From Candidatus Kariarchaeota archaeon (lineage in GTDB: Archaea; Asgardarchaeota; Heimdallarchaeia; Heimdallarchaeales; Kariarchaeaceae), in assembly GCA_016839545.1 (NCBI GenBank), contig JAEOUB010000447.1, positions 1-5,196 of the forward strand: 5,196 bases of DNA, read 5' to 3'. Positions 1 through 5,196 of the stretch are shown here, in pieces. The position numbers and the translations under genes were made by a program. Numbering within the stretch: position 1 is the first letter of the stretch; each line of letters starts with the position of its first letter. The notes under the pieces are model-generated. The model did not search any database. It was not told the DNA's origin and saw only the letters and a list, made by a program, of their open reading frames with translations.

Positions 1-2
1 AT

Positions 3-440
3 CGACGGTTTAACCATCGTCTTACAACCCTGCTTGTCGGTAAGGAGAGGGTCCATACTCGTACACAGGTGTACTTCAAGAAAGTCGTTTTCTACACAAT
101 TTTCCTATCCCTGTATTCCTTTGCGGCAGGTATCTTCATTGCCTCAAGTCCTGAGGATTGGGGTGGTTTTGAAACATTCTTCCAGAGAATATTCTTCGCC
201 GCAATGGTGCTCTTTTTCGCTGGTGTGATCTCAGGGACACTGTTCTTTGCATTCGTGGCAAGATTTCTTGATCTCCTTAACAGAGCGAAGTATATCTCAC
301 CTGAATTCATCAATGATGGTGTTGTTGATCTGGATGCGATGGCCAAGTTCACTCAGGAAGATGAGGATAGAGTTCAGGCTATGTTTAAGAGCGAGCAGGA
401 ACAAATAGGTCAAACTGAGGAAACTACTGAAGAGTTATAG
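3..440 (+). CDS. Small two-helix membrane protein of unknown function, 5'-partial
   Basis: I do not recognise this protein. The frame is open from the left window edge to the TAG at 438-440. The first possible internal start is a GTG at 69, giving 123 aa. I favour a gene that begins outside the window: the 22 codons before the GTG read as a basic, protein-like segment (RLTTLLVGKERVHTRTQ), and the only Shine-Dalgarno-like sequence (GGAGAGG, 44-50) sits about 18 nt before the GTG, too far for normal use. Counting from the GTG, residues 6-26 and 41-65 are strongly hydrophobic and probably form a helical hairpin. A soluble tail of about 55 residues follows, rich in Asp, Glu and Gln and ending in TEETTEEL. 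The basic segment before helix 1 suggests a cytoplasmic N-terminal side (positive-inside rule), which would put the acidic tail in the cytoplasm as well. It converges on leuS with an 18-bp gap. That it is coding is fairly sure; its function is unknown. Confidence 0.72.
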   Translation, partial: RRFNHRLTTLLVGKERVHTRTQVYFKKVVFYTIFLSLYSFAAGIFIASSPEDWGGFETFFQRIFFAAMVLFFAGVISGTLFFAFVARFLDLLNRAKYISPEFINDGVVDLDAMAKFTQEDEDRVQAMFKSEQEQIGQTEETTEEL

Positions 441-460
441 AGAATTCAATCCACAATTCT
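441..460. repeat. Perfect 6-bp inverted repeat across the convergent gap
   Basis: AGAATT (441-446) and AATTCT (455-460) are perfect inverted arms around an 8-base spacer. They fill the 18-bp gap between the two convergent stop codons and run two bases into the leuS stop codon. The stem has only one G-C pair and is not followed by a T tract on either strand, so it would be a weak hairpin. It may be chance in an AT-rich gap or part of a bidirectional 3'-end signal. Confidence 0.3.
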
Positions 461-3338
461 ATTCCATTACAAAGTTTACCCCAGGTCTTCTGGGTATGGC
501 AATTTTTGATTTGGGATGATCTGATTCTGAAGACTCAATGAAAGTGATAGGTACACCTACTTGCTCCTCCAGATAGGCATGTGCTTCTTCCAGTGTGGCT
601 TTCTCCTCTTCGAATGACCAACTGAAGTCTGGAGGTGCACCACCTTTCATGAGACTCTGAGTATAGCTCACTGCAGGTTTTCCTATTTCCTTCATTTTCT
701 GGTCTTTCATCACAGATCCGATCAGATTCTTGACACCATTTTCAAATGCCAGATTGTAGATCTCATACTTCCATGGATCAGAGATATAGACTTCTATTAG
801 TTTAGGATCGGGGTTACCCTTCTCGCTCAGGAAACTACGTAAACCTCTCAGATCATCAATAAATGACCCTAGGAATTTCTCAGCATTCTCTGCCTTTTGG
901 AATATCTTAGTCTCATCTACAGCTGGGTAGCTTGCATTTACTGCAAAACCATTCTCTCCCCACTGTTCCCAGATTTCCTCGACAACATGAGGGATGAATG
1001 GTGCGACCATTCCAACCATGGCGACAATAGCATCTTTATACGCCGGTCCTGGAGTTCCTCTCCTTCGCAGATACCATTTGATATCTTGAGACAACTCATG
1101 GTAAGCAGACTGAAATGCAGATCTGGTCTGCATCTGTGATAGGTACTCTCTAGCGGACTTGATTTTGACCTGTATTCGAGAGTAGAGCCACCGATCGATC
1201 TGTTTCTCTTCATCATCCTCTACATCAACAAAAGCTATCTCATACAGATTTTGTATCCATCTGACATAACTCTCTGCTTCAGCCAAAGAGAATTGAGCAT
1301 CTTTCATCCCCTCACCTGCTATTAGAAAGCCTAATCGTGTGGCATCTACTCCAAAAGAGTCGATGACGTCCTCTATGGTTTTGAAATTACCCTTGGATTT
1401 GGACATCTTTTGAGCCACCAGGTCTCCAGGTTTGACAATTGCAACATATCCATTCACCGCAACACCTTTTGGCAGGAATTCCTCTTCAAATATTGCCGTG
1501 TGGTGCATCAGCATGAATGTCATGTGATTGTTAACTAGATCCTTTCCAGTGGTTCTCAGGTCAAACCCGTAGAAATACTCTAACTCCTTGCGAATAGTAA
1601 CCAGGAGGTCCTTTTCCATTCCAACACTCTCGGCGACGGCTGCAGGATCACCTTTACCAACAACAATGTAGTCATAAACTTCATCTGTTGCAAACTCTTC
1701 CTTGAATTCTCCTGCATTGACAAACTTTGAGACGATATAGTAGGCCATGTAGATTACAGAATCAGACAAAGTCTCAATGATCCATTCTTGATCCCAAGGC
1801 ATAGGTGTACCCAGACCTGAGCGTCGAGCACATGCCTTGTTTTCCAGCCAATCCACAGTATTGTGAAATGCTTTTCGAGCTTCTTCAGGAAATACATTCA
1901 TACGATCAATCAGGTCATGTGTTTTCTGTTTCCATTCTTCATCTGAAAATTTTAGGAACCACTGGTTTTCCAGGTATTTTACATGATTTCGTGTACCACA
2001 ACGACAAACCACAGGTTCAGCGGGTTCTTTCAAGATGAACGCAGTTCCAGCAGCCTGCATATCTTCTGCTACTTGCAGTTTGGCGGGTTCCACTGCCATT
2101 CCCTCGTATTTACCTGTAATTGCAATTAATTTACCATAATTCGCCTCTTTGCGGTAGATGGTTCGAGTAGCCTCCTTGACTTCAGGATCTGTTCTATCAG
2201 TAATTCCCCGTTTTTCAATTTCCTCTCCTGCTGGGAAGGTTCCATAGTCAGGCACCTCAATCAATGCAATCGGTTCCAAACCCCGAACAATAGCTGGATC
2301 AATACCATAATCACTCATTTCATCTGCAGTTGCCTTCAGGTTCTGCAACATGATCCAATCCATTGGTGCATGTGCAGGAACTGACATCACCACTCCCGTG
2401 GCTCCTGCGGAATCAATGAAATCACCAGGTAATATTATCACCTCTTGACCAGTCATCGGATTTGTCGTGGTGCTGCCAATTATCTCAGTATTATCAACAG
2501 GTTCAACTGCTCCTACTTCGAATTCCTGATCTTCAAATTTGATCAACGTATCTTTCGATATGATTGCTGCCTCACCATTGAGTTCTACCTTGACATATTC
2601 GGCAGTTGGATGAATAAACATGTTAGTCACACCAAAAATAGTCTCAGGACGCAGTGTACCGGGCAGGAAATTGGCGTTGAATTTCTTTGAGTGGAACTTG
2701 AGTACGTTGAAATCAACTACTCTTGCACCTTCTCCTTCCAATCGATCATGATCACCTGTGGGGTTCTGATCTGCCGGACACCAGATAACTGGATGCGACC
2801 CTTGAATCACATATCCCTCTCGCTTCAGTTTCCGATAGTGCCACTCAACGAATTTTGAGAATGTGGGTGTCATCTGAGTTGTGACGAACTGTCTTCTCCA
2901 ATCGATTGCCATACCCAGTGACTTTAGAGTCTCTGTCCATTTTTGCCTGAAATATGAGATAATATAGGTTGGATCTTCAAATTTGGAGATATCTTCCTCA
3001 CTGATTCCAGAGATGAGTAACGCCTTTTTCTGATTTTCATCACCTTTCTTAATTCTCTTGGCCATACCGACGATGGGCTCACCAGTTGCATGAAATCCAA
3101 ATGGAAACAGGGTGTTCTTACCCAGCATCCGCTGATATCGTGCCATTGCATCTGCTTTCAACAGTGAATAACCGTGTCCCAGATGGGGAGTACCGTTGAT
3201 ATATGGGAAAGGAAAGTTAATGAAATATTTCTCATTACTTCCAGGGTCAGTTTCGTAGACCTTGGCTTCCGTCCATTTCTTTTGCCATTTTTCCTCTACA
3301 GTATCGTAGTTGTATTGATTCTCTACTTCTTGTGTCAT
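459..3338 (-). CDS. leuS: Leucyl-tRNA synthetase, archaeal/eukaryotic type
   Basis: A class I aminoacyl-tRNA synthetase that charges tRNA-Leu with leucine in the cytoplasm using ATP. At 959 aa it is full length for the archaeal type. The ATP-binding HIGH motif appears as HLGH at residues 52-55, followed by GFHATGEPI at 81-89. CPADQNPTGDHD begins at 187. The CP1 editing domain that hydrolyses mischarged tRNA has TLRPET at 228-233 and VPAHAPMDW around Asp327, which I take as the conserved editing aspartate. CRCGT at 445-449 and the CARR...PMPWD segment at 503-516 return to the catalytic core. KMSKS is intact at 644-648. An alpha-helical anticodon-binding domain follows (VAPFIPHVVEEIWEQWG, 778-794), then the archaeal-type C-terminal domain. 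The ATG start is fixed by a strong ribosome binding site 5 nt upstream. No key motif is missing and no frameshift is seen. Nearby CxxC pairs are incomplete, so I do not claim a bound zinc. It lies 164 bp downstream of the kinase fusion gene and probably has its own promoter. Confidence 0.98.
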   Translation of the reverse strand: MTQEVENQYNYDTVEEKWQKKWTEAKVYETDPGSNEKYFINFPFPYINGTPHLGHGYSLLKADAMARYQRMLGKNTLFPFGFHATGEPIVGMAKRIKKGDENQKKALLISGISEEDISKFEDPTYIISYFRQKWTETLKSLGMAIDWRRQFVTTQMTPTFSKFVEWHYRKLKREGYVIQGSHPVIWCPADQNPTGDHDRLEGEGARVVDFNVLKFHSKKFNANFLPGTLRPETIFGVTNMFIHPTAEYVKVELNGEAAIISKDTLIKFEDQEFEVGAVEPVDNTEIIGSTTTNPMTGQEVIILPGDFIDSAGATGVVMSVPAHAPMDWIMLQNLKATADEMSDYGIDPAIVRGLEPIALIEVPDYGTFPAGEEIEKRGITDRTDPEVKEATRTIYRKEANYGKLIAITGKYEGMAVEPAKLQVAEDMQAAGTAFILKEPAEPVVCRCGTRNHVKYLENQWFLKFSDEEWKQKTHDLIDRMNVFPEEARKAFHNTVDWLENKACARRSGLGTPMPWDQEWIIETLSDSVIYMAYYIVSKFVNAGEFKEEFATDEVYDYIVVGKGDPAAVAESVGMEKDLLVTIRKELEYFYGFDLRTTGKDLVNNHMTFMLMHHTAIFEEEFLPKGVAVNGYVAIVKPGDLVAQKMSKSKGNFKTIEDVIDSFGVDATRLGFLIAGEGMKDAQFSLAEAESYVRWIQNLYEIAFVDVEDDEEKQIDRWLYSRIQVKIKSAREYLSQMQTRSAFQSAYHELSQDIKWYLRRRGTPGPAYKDAIVAMVGMVAPFIPHVVEEIWEQWGENGFAVNASYPAVDETKIFQKAENAEKFLGSFIDDLRGLRSFLSEKGNPDPKLIEVYISDPWKYEIYNLAFENGVKNLIGSVMKDQKMKEIGKPAVSYTQSLMKGGAPPDFSWSFEEEKATLEEAHAYLEEQVGVPITFIESSESDHPKSKIAIPRRPGVNFVME

Positions 3339-3341
3339 CTA

Positions 3342-3349
3342 ATCACCTC
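3342..3349 (-). promoter_or_regulatory. Strong Shine-Dalgarno site of leuS
   Basis: On the - strand this reads GAGGTGAT, followed by TAG and the ATG of leuS. All eight bases are complementary to the usual archaeal 16S rRNA 3' end (AUCACCUC). The GGTG core lies 5 nt from the ATG, an ideal spacing. It decides the leuS start and supports an archaeal host. Confidence 0.85.
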
Positions 3350-3388
3350 ATGACGTACAAAAAATCGAGGCATCGCTGAGGAAGAATA

Positions 3389-3400
3389 GCATAAAATTCT
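3389..3400 (-). promoter_or_regulatory. Putative TATA box of leuS
   Basis: The - strand reads AGAATTTTATGC, with the T/A-rich core TTTTAT at 3391-3396. The core is about 53 nt upstream of the leuS ATG, so transcription would begin near 3365-3368 and leave a leader of roughly 30 nt that includes the Shine-Dalgarno site. The purine-rich bases before it could serve as a TFB recognition element. A weaker candidate, AATTTAAG, lies at 3473-3480 and would give a leader of about 110 nt. This is inferred from spacing and composition only. Confidence 0.4.
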
Positions 3401-3502
3401 CAGTGTATCGTATCTAAAGAAGAACGTAATTCCTCATTGAGTCAACCTCACACGAAACATCGTCCTACACTACTTAAATTGTGCGGAATATTGGTACTGA
3501 GT

Positions 3503-5011
3503 TCACAAAAAGGCAAAAAACAGAACTATCCAAATTCCTCCGGAGACGGTAGCCAGTATGTTTGTCACATCATTATTGAACCAACTAATCCCACTATGAT
3601 GATCTGTCTCCTTTTCATGATGAGTTGAAGCCTCAAGTATTTTGTTACAGACTTGGCAGATATTCTTTCTCTGAAGTGTAGTCCCTAGGATTGAGTCAGT
3701 AACCATTCCAAGGGTACCTGCAATCACAACAAGAATTACGAATGGTAGGAGGAGATAGTCATCCCATGCACCAACTAGTTTTCCTGTGTAATACACTGCA
3801 ATTGCGAATAATATTCCAAATCCCATTCCTCCTAGAGTACCTTTAGCCGACAGAACGCCCGTATCTCCGGGTTCTGCCTTTTTCCAAGGTTGAAGAACCT
3901 TCACCGGAGTACCCTGAAAGGCAATTCCTACTTCTGTTGCCATAGTATCAATGAGGGCTGCAGCCATCATTCCTGTCAAACCAAGGAGGAAGATCTCATT
4001 GTCAAAGATGACGTAGCAAAAGCTGAGAATTGCAGGGACTCCGGCTTTGGCCACTGCCTGGATTGCATCTCGTCTCTCGCTTCCCTTTTCAAATTCAGCC
4101 TGGGTGGATCCTGCTATCCTGGTAACGAGCTTTGTAGCACCACTTCCAAGGACAAAAAATAGGAGTAATTCTAATCCAGGTACGTATCCTCCCACTCCTA
4201 GCATGAGTGTGGTAATGAAGAAACCAGTTATTGCACCGTCAGCTGTCAGCACATTGGATATATACCCTCCAACACCAAACAGGAGACCCCCTCCAAGACC
4301 AATCAGATACATTGTACCATCAATTTGTCCACTTAGCTCAACAATCCGATCTGCTGAAAGGCCGATTATGAGTGACAACGTTAGTGGAAGTACAAAATTG
4401 TCGGTACCTTTTGGTGATCCTAATTCAATAAACGGTGATATCATACCTACAATTGCTCCTGCCGTCAATGCAAGCCCGATTGGATACCCCAGAATGATAA
4501 CTCCAATACTGACAGTGCCACATGAGAATAAACCCACAACAGAGGTTCCCAACAAGCTCTTTGTTGATCCGTAAATTCTGAATAGCCCTGATTTTGCTTT
4601 AGGTCCAAAAACTGCTGCAAATCCATCGCCATAGACTACTGGGAGAAATACAGCAACGAGAATCCAAGGATTGTCAAAGAAGAGATATGTACAGATACTC
4701 AAACTTAGTGGATAGAGGATTGTCCCCCATGCATGACCTGCTTTGAATGTTTTCAACCTCATTTTCTCGATTGGACTCATTGGTGAGAGTAGATAATTAC
4801 CAAAGACAAACAGGAATGGAATACCTGCAGCAAGCAACCGGGTTTCAAACAACGGTACAAAGAAGATCACGTTACCCACTGAGATATGTATCATTTTCCT
4901 AGCTGTCTCTTTGGAAACCCGATCAAGTGTGGCTAATCCTTCACTAATTCCAAGAAATACAAGGACTGTCCCGATTGTCAGCAATGCTGCCTGAAGATCT
5001 CCCATAGACAC
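3503..5011 (-). CDS. Fused polyprenol/phytol kinase-like and DUF92/TMEM19 (VTE6-like) membrane protein
   Basis: A 502-aa polytopic membrane protein with two recognisable halves. Residues 1 to about 221 match the CTP-dependent dolichol/phytol kinase family: RKMIH at 38-42, GDGFAAVFG at 128-136 in the nucleotide-binding position, STKSLLGT at 149-156, then E196 and GTDNFVLP at 202-209. Residues about 222-500 match DUF92/TMEM19: LTADGA (255-260), SGATKLVTR (290-298), SERRDAIQAVAKAG (311-324), IDTMATEVG (354-362), GTLGGMGFG (391-399), TDSILGTTLQ (438-447), CQVC (452-455) and WFNNDVTNILATVSGG (477-492). In plants these families are VTE5 (phytol kinase) and VTE6 (phytyl-phosphate kinase). By inference the fusion makes an isoprenoid diphosphate from the free alcohol in two steps. 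The likely substrate in an archaeon is a geranylgeraniol- or phytol-like alcohol, but this is not shown by the sequence. Start: GTG at 5011 with AAGGA close upstream; ATG at 5005, two codons later, is equally plausible. The M24 peptidase gene ends 56 bp upstream. Confidence 0.9.
   Translation of the reverse strand: MSMGDLQAALLTIGTVLVFLGISEGLATLDRVSKETARKMIHISVGNVIFFVPLFETRLLAAGIPFLFVFGNYLLSPMSPIEKMRLKTFKAGHAWGTILYPLSLSICTYLFFDNPWILVAVFLPVVYGDGFAAVFGPKAKSGLFRIYGSTKSLLGTSVVGLFSCGTVSIGVIILGYPIGLALTAGAIVGMISPFIELGSPKGTDNFVLPLTLSLIIGLSADRIVELSGQIDGTMYLIGLGGGLLFGVGGYISNVLTADGAITGFFITTLMLGVGGYVPGLELLLFFVLGSGATKLVTRIAGSTQAEFEKGSERRDAIQAVAKAGVPAILSFCYVIFDNEIFLLGLTGMMAAALIDTMATEVGIAFQGTPVKVLQPWKKAEPGDTGVLSAKGTLGGMGFGILFAIAVYYTGKLVGAWDDYLLLPFVILVVIAGTLGMVTDSILGTTLQRKNICQVCNKILEASTHHEKETDHHSGISWFNNDVTNILATVSGGIWIVLFFAFL
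3507..3520 (-). terminator. Possible oligo-T terminator at the end of the kinase fusion gene
   Basis: On the - strand the last codons before the TGA read TTTTTTGCCTTTTT. Archaeal RNA polymerase can terminate at runs of T in the non-template strand without a hairpin, so this could end the upstream transcript before leuS. The same bases encode the Phe-rich C-terminus of a membrane protein, which explains them equally well. Confidence 0.25.
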
Positions 5012-5015
5012 GATT

Positions 5016-5020
5016 TCCTT
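5016..5020 (-). promoter_or_regulatory. Shine-Dalgarno site of the kinase fusion gene
   Basis: The - strand reads AAGGA, then AATC, then GTG at 5011, with a second in-frame start, ATG, at 5005. The spacing is 4 nt to the GTG and 10 nt to the ATG, so the site supports translation here but does not choose between the two starts. Confidence 0.5.
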
Positions 5021-5026
5021 CTAAGA

Positions 5027-5036
5027 GTTATATGGT
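5027..5036 (-). promoter_or_regulatory. Possible TATA box before the kinase fusion gene
   Basis: The - strand reads ACCATATAAC, preceded by the A-rich AAAG. Its centre is about 20 nt before the GTG and 26 nt before the ATG, which would place transcription start almost on the coding start and leave out the Shine-Dalgarno site. That makes it a weak candidate; read-through from the M24 gene 56 bp upstream is the alternative. Confidence 0.2.
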
Positions 5037-5067
5037 CTTTTGGACTTCTGATTGTGCATACCGAAAA

Positions 5068-5196
5068 TTACCATGGGAATTTTGTTATCCGCTCAGATCC
5101 GTTTTCACCAACTATCCAGCAGTCTTCTATACCCACTCCTGACCTTGGTTGATCATAGATAAACTTGGGTTCAACTGCCACTATGTTTCCAGATTG
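5068..5196 (-). CDS. C-terminal end of an M24 family metallopeptidase (Xaa-Pro peptidase-like), 5'-partial
   Basis: The last 42 codons of a gene that enters from the right window edge and ends with TAA at 5068-5070. No start codon is in view. The fragment holds VAVEPK (residues 6-11), GVGIEDCWIV (20-29) and ENGSERITKFPW to the end. This is the C-terminal signature of the M24 'pita-bread' fold seen in Xaa-Pro dipeptidases and aminopeptidases. Glu9 (codon 5170-5172) and Glu24 (codon 5125-5127) match the two glutamates that bind the paired metal ions in this family; the Asp, Asp and His ligands lie upstream, outside the window. The probable role is cleavage of an Xaa-Pro or other N-terminal residue from cytoplasmic peptides. 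The subfamily cannot be settled from so short a piece, and methionine aminopeptidase is less likely given the FPW-type ending. It reads in the same direction as the kinase fusion gene, 56 bp upstream. Confidence 0.88.
   Translation of the reverse strand, partial: QSGNIVAVEPKFIYDQPRSGVGIEDCWIVGENGSERITKFPW

Noticed and set aside
34..228. A 64-codon + strand frame starting with TTG, overlapping the left-edge membrane protein.
   Set aside because: It overlaps the membrane protein frame, which has coherent helices and an acidic tail, whereas this frame is Ser/Arg-rich without structure.
938..1216. A 92-codon - strand frame inside leuS, plus other frames of 60-90 codons on both strands within 459-3338.
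   Set aside because: They overlap a full-length leuS with all motifs in its own frame and show no protein-like pattern, so they are shadows.
3339..3502. Possible tRNA, small RNA or riboswitch in the gap upstream of leuS.
   Set aside because: I found no cloverleaf, no GTTCRA-like T-loop and no long paired stems, only a TATA-like box, a short tandem repeat and the ribosome binding site.
3437..3628. A 63-codon + strand frame crossing the leuS upstream region into the 3' end of the kinase fusion gene.
   Set aside because: Half of it is antisense to conserved DUF92 residues, and the rest has no motif and no ribosome binding site.
4047..4574. A 175-codon open frame on the + strand, rich in Pro and Ser.
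   Set aside because: It lies antisense to the well-supported kinase fusion gene. Its proline-rich composition is what reverse-reading of Gly-rich membrane segments gives, it has no recognisable motif, and no ribosome binding site was noted.
1..5196. Mobile element, CRISPR array, phage or defence system.
   Set aside because: No transposase or integrase motifs, terminal repeats or spaced direct repeats are visible; the genes are housekeeping or membrane proteins with similar base use throughout.

Overview
The window reads as a piece of an archaeal chromosome of moderate, slightly AT-rich composition. Three signs point to archaea. The leucyl-tRNA synthetase is the long archaeal/eukaryotic-cytosolic type. 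Its ribosome binding site, GAGGTGAT, is an eight-base complement of the usual archaeal 16S rRNA 3' end. The intergenic regions carry TATA-like boxes rather than bacterial -35/-10 pairs. The lineage cannot be fixed from this sequence; an uncultured group such as the Asgard archaea is possible, but that is a guess.

Layout, left to right. (1) At the left edge, on the + strand, lies the 3' part of a gene for a small membrane protein of unknown function, with two visible membrane segments and an acidic C-terminal tail. Its reading frame is open to the window edge, so the true start is probably outside. (2) It converges, with only 18 bp between stop codons, on a complete leuS gene on the - strand (959 aa). 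(3) A 164-bp intergenic region carries the leuS ribosome binding site and a likely TATA box. (4) Next, also on the - strand, is a complete 502-aa polytopic membrane protein that fuses a CTP-dependent polyprenol/phytol kinase-like domain (dolichol kinase / VTE5 type) to a DUF92/TMEM19 domain (the VTE6 phytyl-phosphate kinase family). (5) At the right edge, again on the - strand, is the last 42 codons of an M24 (Xaa-Pro peptidase-like) metallopeptidase, recognisable from its two C-terminal metal-ligand glutamates. It has no start codon inside the window and is easily missed.

The three - strand genes run in the order M24 peptidase, kinase fusion, leuS. They could be partly co-transcribed, but each gap (56 bp and 164 bp) has a possible promoter of its own. 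No common pathway links aminoacylation, isoprenoid alcohol phosphorylation and peptide hydrolysis, so the cluster looks like ordinary archaeal gene neighbourhood. The most interesting item is the two-domain kinase: by family knowledge its halves would catalyse two successive phosphorylations, isoprenoid alcohol to monophosphate and then to diphosphate. In an archaeon that could salvage geranylgeraniol- or phytol-like alcohols for membrane lipid synthesis. No tRNA, rRNA, CRISPR array, insertion sequence or other mobile element was seen, and no gene-free stretch exceeds 300 bases.
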